Below, piece after piece: positions 55,590-64,000 of a DNA stretch of 64,000 nucleotides. The stretch is from Chrysaora quinquecirrha (Eukaryota; Cnidaria; Scyphozoa; Semaeostomeae; Pelagiidae). Position numbers and translations under genes: made by a program. The notes below the pieces were generated by a model, which was given only the letters and a program-made list of their open reading frames with translations, searched no databases and was not told where the DNA came from. Numbering within the stretch: position 1 is the stretch's first letter; each line of letters opens with the position of its first letter. The stretch is taken from positions 5,321,172-5,385,171 of the forward strand of contig JACTAT010000016.1 of the NCBI GenBank assembly GCA_014526335.1. Reading direction: 5' to 3'.

Positions 55590-56241
55590 TGAAGTAGGGT
55601 TAAGACAGCACAACAAACTACTGAACTGCCTTACATGTTTGGGCAACGAAAGCAGACATACACGAAACGAAATACGAAAAGCATCTAACATTAAGTGACA
55701 AGACAGCCTAGGCACTACCAAAAACTGGCACTACCTGTTGTCTCAATGGCACCTACCTGTGTTCTCCGGGGTATCTACAAGTGCACCTCCAGACGCGACT
55801 CCAATAACAGCCAACACATACAAAATGGGGCATATACTGTAACATTTACTAACTCTACTGATACATTTGAAATGTAACTCTTCTAATGTCGTCTATCCAT
55901 TACAGTGTCAAAAATGCATACAGGACAATAAGTCCGTCTGACAGTACGTTCGACAAACATGTTGATAAGTACATGACAGACGTAACAAACACAGACGTGA
56001 CATTATACATAAGAGAAATGACAAATGTGGCGTTGCCGAACTAATAAAGTCTGGCCGCTCGCTACAAGACTTGGAAATATTGTCACTGCCACAGACGCGA
56101 GACAGATACGAGAGTGCAAGACCTAGCAAATACCCTCTTCCCCATCTGTACGAACAGGTCCACAGACCTCTAACCCTCTACTCTCATATATAATCTTACT
56201 ACTCACTACTCCCTCTTTCCCTTTCTTTTATTATTCTAACA
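55590..56241 (-). mobile_element. LTR-like sequence with adjacent polypurine tract
   Basis: On minus it would start TGTTAGAATAATAAAAG at 56241, directly after the purine tract CCTGGGGAGAA and the GC-rich sequence CGCCATTCGGGTTCCC typical of Gypsy-like 3' ends. A TG...CA end near 55590 (CCCTACTTCA on minus) is possible but uncertain. Only one LTR was found. Its upstream neighbour is not a Gypsy integrase but the truncated RNase H of the DIRS-like element, so the junction is a rearrangement. Confidence 0.45.
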
Positions 56242-57393
56242 TTCTCCCCAGGGAACCCGAATGGCGGGAGGGGAAACGGCGCATAGAGTTGCGTTGTCGT
56301 GATTTATGGGGAAAGAGTTGTGCTGCATAGAAATAAGTGTTAGCTTGCGTAGAAGTTGCATGATCTTCGGGCACTTAGAGCGCTTTGTATTTATAACATG
56401 CACCACAGCCACGTTATCGCAGTTAAGGATAACCCTTTTACATGGCCACAAATGCCCCCAAATCGCGCAAGCGACCACAATCGCAAACAGTTCCTGCCAA
56501 GTTATGCTAATACCCGCGGTGCCTAAAGTTTGATGCGCCCGCCAAGGCCCCTGGAGCCACTGAGTTTGACATATACCCCCATATCCATTAGCCCCAGAAG
56601 CGTCTGTGTATAGTTGGAGGGCGTCGGAGCTTTCCCAGGTAGTGTTTAAAAAGAAGCTGGTCCTATTCCAACTGTCCACAAAGATCTTCCACATTTCGAT
56701 GTCCTTAAAAAACTCCCCGTTAAGCCTAATATGATGATGGGGTTGGGATACGCCCACAGTAAGATGAATAATACGTTGGAGGAACACACGGCCGGGGGCT
56801 ATTACCTTGCAGGCAAAGTTAAGATATCCAATGAGTGACTGTAACTGCTGAAGTTTAGCTGAGCATTTGGATGACCATAGCGCTAGTTCTAGTTTCAGGC
56901 GGGCAACCTTATCTTCGGGCAAGCGTGCTTGCATTGTATTGGAATCAAGAATAATACCGAGGAATTCTAATTCTGTAGCGGGACCCTGTGTCTTATTGGG
57001 TGCAAGAGGAATTCTAAGCTTTTTGAAAGCTAAAAGCATACTAGACAGACTTAACTGACAGTTTGAAAGTGAGTTTTGAGATGCGCTTTTGGGTTCGATG
57101 ATGAGAAAGTCGTCAAGCAGATGCGTAACGAACGATATGCCGCATTTGTTAACAAGGATCCATTCCAAGGCTTCAGAAAGTTGATTAAAAAGAAAGGGGG
57201 CACTACGTAGGCCAAAAGGCAGCACCTTGTCATAGTAATATTTGCCTTCCCATTTCATGCCTATTAGTTCCCAGTCCTCTGAGTGTACCGGAAATTGCCT
57301 GAAAGCAGATTCGATGTCAGTTTTGGCCATTTGGCAGTCCCTCCCAAGAGCAATAATAGCAGATATGGCATCGTCGATTGTAACATAACTCAT
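56236..57393 (-). pseudogene. DIRS-like reverse transcriptase and RNase H, 3' truncated
   Basis: Motifs: MAKTDIESAFRQFPVH (Asp), LPFGLRSAPFLFNQL, FVTHLLDDFLIIE (LLDD active site), LEFLGIILDSNTMQARLPEDK, RNase H LQLYTDASGANGYGG and LNCDNVAVVHVI. After LISMQHNSF the expected ADSLSR-type end is replaced by unrelated residues up to the stop at 56236, which lies in the LTR-like sequence. The upstream part up to 57478-57678 (GYDGPRTP, FQVSPIGFVPKKN) is separated by a frame break near 57400-57480. Confidence 0.85.
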
Positions 57394-57477
57394 AGAATAG
57401 GAATCCTTATCGATATTTGAGTTTATTGAACTGCCCGACCGTGGATAGGATAAATGAAATATAGTGCGGTACTTGTC

Positions 57478-57678
57478 CTAATTCTTTTTAGGGACAAACC
57501 CTATAGGTGACACCTGAAAATTAGGAAAAGGGGGTGACTCACAAGGACCCGCCGTACGCCCTAATTTCACCTGTTGCTCAATATTATGGGACACAATGTC
57601 AGGGCGATGGAAAGCTGTAGGCAGATTGCGAGATAACTTCGGTGTCCTTGGGCCATCATACCCTATATTATTAATCAA
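57478..57678 (-). pseudogene. DIRS-like reverse transcriptase, N-terminal piece
   Basis: Encodes NNIGYDGPRTPKLSRNL and FQVSPIGFVPKKN, equivalent to GFDIGYSGPEF and YFRISPIGAVQKKN of the first DIRS element. Its own upstream part lies beyond the LINE, ending at LYNQLTYV near 59590. Confidence 0.8.
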
Positions 57679-57689
57679 TCTTTATACAC

Positions 57690-59578
57690 GATACTCTTTC
57701 AGCAAATTAAGATACAAGTAAATCATATAGATATAAATGGTATAAATCCTAACTAATTAAACCTAGCAGTAGTGCTGTTCTTCCAAGGGGTCGTGTTTGG
57801 TACCTATTTGTTCAGAAGGAAGTTTTTGAGACCTTGTTTAAAGCCAGTTAGGGAATTACTTGTTCTAATACTGACTGGGATCTCATTCCAAACCTTAGCG
57901 GCAGAATAATGAAAACTGCGTTTCGTATATTCAAGCCTAGATCTAGGAATTTGAAGGTCGAGGTAGTTTCTTGTTCTGTAAGCGGATATCATTGATCTTT
58001 GGGTGAATTTATTTTTAAGTTTGTCTGGACAAAGACCATGAATGATTTTATAAGTCATGACTGCTTTGTCAAAGAACAAGATGTCTCGTATTGGGAGCCA
58101 TTGAGGAGTCCAAGCATCTTTGTATTTGGCGGACTGAATAATGCTCTTAGCTCGTGTTTGAAGACATTGTAAATGCTCTAATTTTGTTTGGGTTAGGCTG
58201 TCCCACACAACACTGCCATAGCGGAGGTGGCTCTCGAAAAGTGCTTTGTACACTCGCTCAAGCTTACTTTGCGGAAGAATATTTTGAAGTTTTCTTAGCG
58301 AAGCTAAGCCTCCTACCATTTTATTCTCGGTGGCTGTATAATGCTCTTTCCAAGACAAGGATTCATCGATTTGTATCCCAAGATATTTGGTTTTCGTTAC
58401 ACGTTTAATGGTTTCTTTATTTAGCGTAAGCTCAGATATCTCATTCCCAATTCTACCTAGTTGGCGTTGATGGCTTATTAACATGAATTCACTTTTGCTG
58501 GCATTTAGACTCAGTCTGTTAGAATTCATCCATTTTGATATATTTTCCAGCTCACTTTTTACCTCTTCAAGGAAAAGTTCGAGGTCCGAAGATGCCGATG
58601 TTACACTTGTATCGTCAGCATACATATTCGGGGACATTTTTTCTAGGCAGTTTTCAAAATCATTCATATAGATTATGAACAACAGAGGCCCCAGACACGA
58701 CCCCTGTGGAATACCACATGTAACTGAACCTCTTGATGATTGCTTCCCCTTGAAAATGCAGAATTGTTCCCTGTCGGTAAGGTACGATAAGAACCAATCG
58801 GACGCTAACCCGCTTATCCCATAAACCTTCAGTTTATCCAATATGATGCTATGGTTTACGGTATCAAAAGCTTTTTTCAGGTCTAAGAATATACTAATGT
58901 TGACTTTTCCTTTATCTACATTCTCAAACCATGGGTCTACAACATTCAACAAGGAAGATATTGTACTATGAAGCTTTTGATACGCAAATTGATTTTTGGA
59001 GAGACAGTGCTGAGTTTTAAGATGATAATATAATTGATTATGATCAATTGTCTCAAAAATTCTCGAAGTGACTGGGAGCACCGAAATTGGTCTATAGTTG
59101 TTTAGTTCAGACTTATTGCCAGCTTTGAAGACTGGAGCAACCCTAGCTAATTTCCAATCTGCAGGGAAAATTCCCTTTTGAAAAGACGCATTGAAGATCA
59201 AGGTTAAGGGCTTAGAGACAAGCTTGATTGCGTCTTTGAATATCTTTACGGGAATATTATCCGGGCCTGGTGATGTGGAGCTTTTGAGCGCTAAGATGGC
59301 TTCTTCCACTTGTGCTGTAGAGGTTGCTTTAAATCTGAATTGCAATGTAGGCCTATTAGTATCCAAATAATATATAGGATCGCTAGAAATGTCTTGTGGT
59401 ATTACTTTTTCTAAACTGGGCCCAACCGTAAGGAAATGCTTATTAAATGCCTCAGCAATTTCATTCGGCTTTTGTAAGTCATGCCCCTTCTAGGCTACAC
59501 TGCTGGCTTCAGTCCTCTTGGACTGTTTGTTCAGTACCTTACTTACAGTTTCCCACATAGCCTTAGGATTTGTGGTTA
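57690..59578 (-). mobile_element. 5'-truncated CR1/L2-like LINE inserted in the DIRS-like element
   Basis: The insertion splits one DIRS coding segment between LYNQLTYV and INNIGYDGP. Upstream of the long frame, 59367-59578 still reads linker sequence (KAMWETVSKVLN, EIAEAFNKHFLTVGP) with a single in-frame TAG near 59490. Endonuclease is absent, as expected for truncated LINE insertions. Target duplication and tail not clearly resolved; 59590 and 57690 both carry GTAT-type sequence. Confidence 0.8.
57804..59366 (-). CDS. LINE reverse transcriptase, intact frame
   Basis: A 520-codon uninterrupted frame: KSSTSPGPDNIPVKIFKD, NYRPISVLPVTSRIFE, NQFAYQKLHST, FLDLKKAFDTVNH (catalytic Asp), CGIPQGSCLGPLLFIIYMND, MYADDTSV (catalytic YADD), TKYLGIQIDESLSW and the C-terminal ARSIIQ-type and AAKVWNEIPVSIR blocks common in CR1/L2-like elements. 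The preserved frame suggests a recent insertion. The Met at 59366 is fortuitous; the natural protein began upstream, in the truncated endonuclease. Confidence 0.88.
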   Translation of the reverse strand: MDTNRPTLQFRFKATSTAQVEEAILALKSSTSPGPDNIPVKIFKDAIKLVSKPLTLIFNASFQKGIFPADWKLARVAPVFKAGNKSELNNYRPISVLPVTSRIFETIDHNQLYYHLKTQHCLSKNQFAYQKLHSTISSLLNVVDPWFENVDKGKVNISIFLDLKKAFDTVNHSIILDKLKVYGISGLASDWFLSYLTDREQFCIFKGKQSSRGSVTCGIPQGSCLGPLLFIIYMNDFENCLEKMSPNMYADDTSVTSASSDLELFLEEVKSELENISKWMNSNRLSLNASKSEFMLISHQRQLGRIGNEISELTLNKETIKRVTKTKYLGIQIDESLSWKEHYTATENKMVGGLASLRKLQNILPQSKLERVYKALFESHLRYGSVVWDSLTQTKLEHLQCLQTRAKSIIQSAKYKDAWTPQWLPIRDILFFDKAVMTYKIIHGLCPDKLKNKFTQRSMISAYRTRNYLDLQIPRSRLEYTKRSFHYSAAKVWNEIPVSIRTSNSLTGFKQGLKNFLLNK

Positions 59579-59998
59579 CGCGCGCCATACATACGTCAAC
59601 TGATTATACAAATTATTAACAAAAAACGGGTCTGGATGACCGATTAACGAATGTTTAAGAAAATCTATATTAACGGGTGTTCTAACAACGTTACGATCAA
59701 TATTCCGATAATTATACTCATTTACGATTGCCGCGTCTACTACTAAGGGATTCGGTGCGAGATTCGGTACGGGATTCGGTCCTTGAACCGACGAAGCTGG
59801 CTGTGGTGGTAGCAGGTCCTCCCAGGGGGCACTCCAGAGCAGTGTGGGATCCCCCACAGCCGCTACGGTTGCACACGTGGCGGAAGCGGTAGGGGCTAAC
59901 TTGGCAGGGAACGCCCCGATTGAAGTTGCGGCATATTCCGTCCCTTCTAGCCCCAACTCCCTCGTTAACAATAAAGGGTCCATTGTTAAAAAGAGCAT
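59576..59998 (-). pseudogene. DIRS-like reverse-transcriptase frame, N-terminal end
   Basis: A frame of 140 codons overlapping the end of gag. It ends with TPVNIDFLKHSLIGHPDPFF and LYNQLTYV, then three residues from the LINE before a stop. The same overlap of gag and reverse-transcriptase frames is present in the element at 46570-50870. Confidence 0.75.
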
Positions 59999-60635
59999 AA
60001 TCTTTCATTGACTGTGTTTGATTTTCAGTAAATACGCGCATCCACAGCTGCTGATCAATGAGCCCCCACGAAAGGGATTTATCATTAGCGGCCTTGTATC
60101 TAAATTTATAATCATACAGCAGCCAAGCTAGGGAACTGTGGTATTTTGCAGCATAGCGAATAATATCTAAATATTCTACAAGTTCCCGAGCACTTGCTGG
60201 GAACTTATCAACAATGAGTTTCATATAGACAAGAAAAGCGGTAGTCCAGTCGTTCACGTCCTGGATCTTTTTGGGAGAACCATGCTTCGTCAGCTTCAAT
60301 TCTGAATTCGGTCCAATTACCACAGCCAAGTTTCCATCATTCTCATTGGCCGTAATGTGGTGCAAGTTTTCAGGCAAAAGTTTAGAGAGATAAAAAAACT
60401 CACCATTTTGGATGGATTTAACATAGGCCGGGGGTATCTCTGGTGTAAAGCTGCCGTCGAAGGCTGAGACTGCTTGATTTTGAGCAACTTGTCCAGGAAC
60501 AGATTCCATCCCCATTCTTTCCAAGTGCGCCAACGATGGTGATGTTGCACTTTGTCCCAAGGCCAAGTCCACGGCGGTTTTGGCAGCCTGGCTTGCCACT
60601 TTTTCTTGCGATCTTTCGTTTGAAATTTTGAGCAA
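59718..60635 (-). CDS. DIRS-like gag
   Basis: A 305-codon frame with a helical capsid-like region (KKIQDVNDWTTAFLVYMKLI, AKYHSSLAWLLYDYKFR) and a Cys/His cluster near the C-terminus (CRNFNRGVPC...FRHVCNRSGCGGSH...EC). The end has three to four tandem RTES units from a 12-bp repeat. Open upstream to about 60688 in a different frame. Intact although the rest of the element is broken. Confidence 0.75.
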   Translation of the reverse strand: MLKISNERSQEKVASQAAKTAVDLALGQSATSPSLAHLERMGMESVPGQVAQNQAVSAFDGSFTPEIPPAYVKSIQNGEFFYLSKLLPENLHHITANENDGNLAVVIGPNSELKLTKHGSPKKIQDVNDWTTAFLVYMKLIVDKFPASARELVEYLDIIRYAAKYHSSLAWLLYDYKFRYKAANDKSLSWGLIDQQLWMRVFTENQTQSMKDYALFNNGPFIVNEGVGARRDGICRNFNRGVPCQVSPYRFRHVCNRSGCGGSHTALECPLGGPATTTASFVGSRTESRTESRTESLSSRRGNRK

Positions 60636-60699
60636 AGAGTAATCTTCATATAACTGCTTAATTGCATTGAGAGATGCTTTTTATTCAACCAGTGTTAGA

Positions 60700-61130
60700 A
60701 GTATGAGCCTGAGATGCAATTCAAATTAGTCAAAGTAATTAGTTAGGGGAGCAGCGATTTGGCATCTAAGGGTATTGTTCATTCTGTCTATTACACATGA
60801 TGTTATTATCATGATATTTTCATTTACTTTCTCTTGATAAAATTCTTTTAAAGGCTTTACCTAGTTCCATAGGTTAGCTTTTCAGTTAAAGCGTTATTAT
60901 AATCTCCTCGCAAAACTACTGAACATCTTAAATCATTATGAATAGACCAATCTTATATCAAACACCAATAACTTTTTTGCCCAATAATTCATAGACATTG
61001 TCATGTACATCTACATTTCTTGCAAAAAATATCTGGAACACCTTATTGTTTGTAGTTCTACCTTAAGAAAATCCGACTCCAATATAACATAATGTAAATG
61101 GCTTACAAATCCCCCTCCCCTGACTTGCAA
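60700..61130. repeat. Duplicated host block B, copy 2
   Basis: Counterpart of 46080-46570. Starts where the DIRS-like gag ends. Non-coding. Confidence 0.55.
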
Positions 61131-61429
61131 TTAACAATATGAATTTCACCACCAATGAGTTGGGGGAGTGGAGTATGCAACCTTAGAGTGATAATTTGGA
61201 GTAAATTTCCAGCCTTTCTGGCTAGAATTGTAGCTTATGTTGGCTTCATTCAGTATGGAAGTTTTTCCAGGAATATATTTAGATTCGAAATTCCTTGCCG
61301 AATATGATGCAGTCTTGGCATATTTGGAGTATATAATACACACACGTAATCGGATTCAAAGGGGCAATACCTCGCCAGTTATAGCCCTTTTCACTCTTTT
61401 TAAGAAATGCCCTTCGGATTATTAATTAG

Positions 61430-62095
61430 CATTTTCCTGTTGATTTCTTTCATTGTCATTTTCCTGTTGATTCTGGATTCTGGCATTATGGTCAAGGCTC
61501 TTGTTGGCAATTCTGTTGTTTTTAATTGTTTCTAATGTAAACCATATGAGTTTTTGATCAACAAAGCTTGTAATTACTTTTGCCTTGACTAAATATTTGT
61601 ACGGCTACATTGCTTATTATAAGCAACAGATTGTCTTCTAATAAATTTTTCTTAATATATGTAAATACAAGGATCAGAAGAAGTAACCTAATGCTTTTTT
61701 TCGTTTTCTTTTTTTCAGTGTTTACGCCTCAGGGTAAGTCTGCTTTTCTATTAAATTTATACAAAAAAGTAAAGAAAAAGTTTTGCAACCTATTTTTATA
61801 CATTTTCTGCGTAAATTAACTTGCTGCATGAATTGATTCTTCGGAGCAGCGAAATATTGTCCAGGTGAAGGATTGAGACATGTCTGTTGAACTTCATGTT
61901 CGTATTGTTGGTACTTCCTTTCCGTAAGAACATAAAAGTATGGGTACGGAGCGTATCAATAATGTGACCGATATATCAGTAATTGATATTTGCATTGGTA
62001 CTGTTGGTACTCATATTTCATATTGATATATCCTATTTTTATTATTAGTATTGCTTGCACTCCCATATTTTTATTACACCAGTTTTGCTTAGCCC
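61430..62095. repeat. Duplicated host block C, copy 2
   Basis: Counterpart of 50880-51500; it ends near GCACTCCCATATTTTTATTACA, after which the sequences differ. Confidence 0.55.
61719..61733 (+). other. Candidate 15-nt micro-exon
   Basis: The acceptor TTTTTTTCAG and the donor GTAAGTC bracket 15 nt. Equivalent to 51126-51137 but three bases longer and different in sequence. Frame and host gene unknown. Confidence 0.3.
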
Positions 62096-63009
62096 TGTTC
62101 ACACTGGGATTTTTTAGACTGGTAAGTACGTGTGGGACGGGGGGGTAAGGTATCTCGAAAATGGTAAAAGCTAGCTAGATGAAACCCACCACAGTATCTC
62201 GAAAACGGTAGCTAAATGAAACTTGGGACAAAGCTGAAGGGCGCTAAGAATAACCTAAAAAGGCAAGTTCAATTCTAAAAGTAGAATGTGACGTCATAAA
62301 ACGTCATAAAGTCAAAAAATGTAATATTTCATATTTCATGTTTGCTCTTTTTAAATTTATGTCTGCGTGCTGAATGTATTTCTTCTGTAGTTTGATTTTT
62401 ATGAAGAATGTTGATTTCAAGCTTTACAAAATTATAGAAAATGCAAATGAAAATCAATAAAAATGTAAAGCTACAAAAAAAACAAAAAATTAGATATCGT
62501 TAACAAAAAATGACCTCATCCAAAATGACGTCATACTATTGACAGAACTATTACCCCAGAGCTATTATAGATTCCATCGTTCGCCTGTATGGTAAAAATG
62601 CCCTATTCTGACGTTTCTTGATACTTTTGAGCGTTTTGATTTACTTTTGAACATCATTTCTACTGTAAAAGACCATGTGCCAAGTTCCTGTTTTCCAAAA
62701 AGTTGATGTCATGGCAACAAGACGTTAACAATGCAAACAATAACAAACGATGCGCTAATAACTTTTCGTAATTATCAATAAGGATCAGGGTTATAAAACA
62801 TGTCATTTTTTGATGATATTTGAAATTCTGATTGGGGCCTTTTATCCCCCCCGATTTCGACAAGATCCTTGCTAACTTTCGACTAGACCTATATCCTTGT
62901 TTCATCTCCGCGTTTTGGCATCTGTCTACATCAAAGTCAAAAGGCCGGTTCTGTGTAGACAGAAAGAGTTCGTTTTCTCATTTCGACAGTTCAGTTAATT
63001 TCTTATTGG

Positions 63010-63105
63010 ACATTCCGCTGAATCCCAGAAGCTAATTGATGTTTAAAAAACAATGCCAATTCGGCTTCTCTTTCTGATTGGTGCATTTCGAGCCGCATCT
63101 GGGTA
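63010..63105. repeat. Dispersed block shared with 21765-21860
   Basis: GCTGAATCCC, TTTAAAA(C/A)ACAATGCCAAT and TTTCTGATTGGT(A/G)CATTTCG(C/A)GCCGCATCTGG occur in the same order in both places. The first copy lies in the long intron before the NACHT exon. Confidence 0.75.
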
Positions 63106-63209
63106 AAAGTTCGGCCTTAAGTTGTTGTTTTGGTCTGTTTGCGCTAATGTTTATACCACAGAATAAAGTGTTAGGGGTCACACCTATTTTGTGTCGATAC
63201 TTTCCTCTG

Positions 63210-63410
63210 CTTTCCATTACATCTTCCGCACTTAACAGCTATCAGTGTTTATTTTGCTTTCTTAATTAGACAATTTGAGAACTCGTCGCTTTCTTTGTCC
63301 AAATGTTAAATGCTGTGCTACTTTATTTTCCCTCTTCTTTTCAAATCCTTTTTGTCTTCTTCTTTTAGCTATTCGGTAATTTCCTCTGGAAAAAGTTTTA
63401 TTTTAGCAAA
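63210..63410. repeat. Duplicated host block A, copy 2
   Basis: Counterpart of 41990-42190, found here downstream of blocks B and C. Confidence 0.6.
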
Positions 63411-64000
63411 GTTAACAGTATTATACGTTCTTATTTACCTGCACCCACAACTTCGAACCATCTGGTCTCTGTTTATCTGAGTATGTCGATGAAGAGGAGG
63501 AAACTTAACAAAATTAAAGTTATCCCTCTTCTGTAAATTTACATTCTTATTGATTCAGTTTCACGAGAAATGAATCCATTCTTGAAAAGTCTTTTATCCT
63601 GCCAATCTTGATTTCCTTAATACTACATATGCTTCTTACACTGGACTTTCTCTTCTTTATCTTTGCTTTGTTTTCCTTGTGCAACTGACTTGTCTCCCTT
63701 GAGTTGTTATTTTCATGATGTGGGATTTAATGCCTTTTTCTTGTAATTTTTCGTCAGAAATCGTGCATAAATCCGAAAAGAAGGAAGGGAAGACAAAACA
63801 AGCAATGCAAAAGAAAGCCAAACAAACAAAAGAAATACCTTAAACAATAATGTTGAAGGGCTGCTGCTGTTTTAAATGCCTCTTTGTTCCTTAAGATGAC
63901 CCGTGTTATTAATGAAGGTTATGGTGGATTCTAGAATAATCGCATTTTCCAACATGGTACAATTGGGGCTGCCATGTAGTTGAATACTACAACATGATTC

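Larger units (their letters stand above)
56310..60700 (-). mobile_element. Second DIRS-type element, split and truncated
   Basis: Minus-strand gag (59718-60635), the start of the reverse-transcriptase frame (59576-59998), its continuation (57478-57678) and the main reverse transcriptase plus RNase H (56236-57393). A LINE at about 57690-59578 interrupts the coding sequence. The tyrosine recombinase is missing; sequence after RNase H changes at about 56310 into LTR-like material. It belongs to the same broad group as the element at 46570-50870 but to a clearly different family. Confidence 0.8.
62096..64000. other. Right-hand flank
   Basis: Apart from the two duplicated blocks (63010-63105 and 63210-63410), no coding, RNA or paired-repeat feature is convincing. 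TGACGTCA-type motifs occur at 62290-62530. Confidence 0.5.

Overview
The window is AT-rich eukaryotic DNA with GT-AG introns and long non-coding stretches. Mobile elements, many of them nested, dominate it. The gene content is one HEPN-NACHT gene with tiny phase-1 exons, alongside CR1/L2-like LINEs, tyrosine-recombinase (DIRS-type) retroelements, a Penelope-like relic, an animal-type Copia and many non-autonomous DNA transposons. This fits an invertebrate animal, most likely a cnidarian. The species cannot be fixed from the sequence.

Layout. 1-9600: repeat-rich flank. It holds a long-inverted-repeat element carrying a protein-kinase N-lobe fragment (1-1762), a TA-flanked element (2764-3843), a hAT-like miniature element (4341-4757), a Mutator-like element with a TA-flanked element nested in it (5450-6602), and minisatellites. 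9676-26297: one host gene, read on + as seven exons: DZIP3-type HEPN, four small coiled-coil-like exons, NACHT ATPase and a C-terminal membrane segment. Every junction keeps phase, and the summed coding length is 3333 nt (1110 codons plus stop). Its introns hold a 170-bp satellite, a foldback element with minisatellite arms, a LINE fragment, a defective Copia (15095-19474) and the 3' tail of another LINE.

26300-42000: no convincing host gene. There are several non-autonomous elements, including a large palindromic element with a younger 9-bp-TSD element inside one arm (28372-32029), a hAT-like element (32261-33404) and a 2.2-kb long-inverted-repeat element (34919-37143). 42250-64000: a degraded LINE with endonuclease and reverse transcriptase (+), a DIRS-type element with three open frames (-), LINE and Penelope relics, and a second DIRS-type element (-) split by a 5'-truncated LINE and joined to an LTR-like sequence. 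Diverged duplicate copies of the same non-coding host sequence surround these insertions (about 42000, 46100 and 50900 versus 60700, 61500 and 63200).

How it works together. The only host gene with a supported model looks like an innate-immune STAND receptor: a candidate HEPN RNase effector, a short exon-duplicated linker, a NACHT switch and a putative membrane anchor. The rest is mainly transposons, active or decayed. The DIRS element at 46798-50697 is the only multi-domain element whose frames are all uninterrupted.
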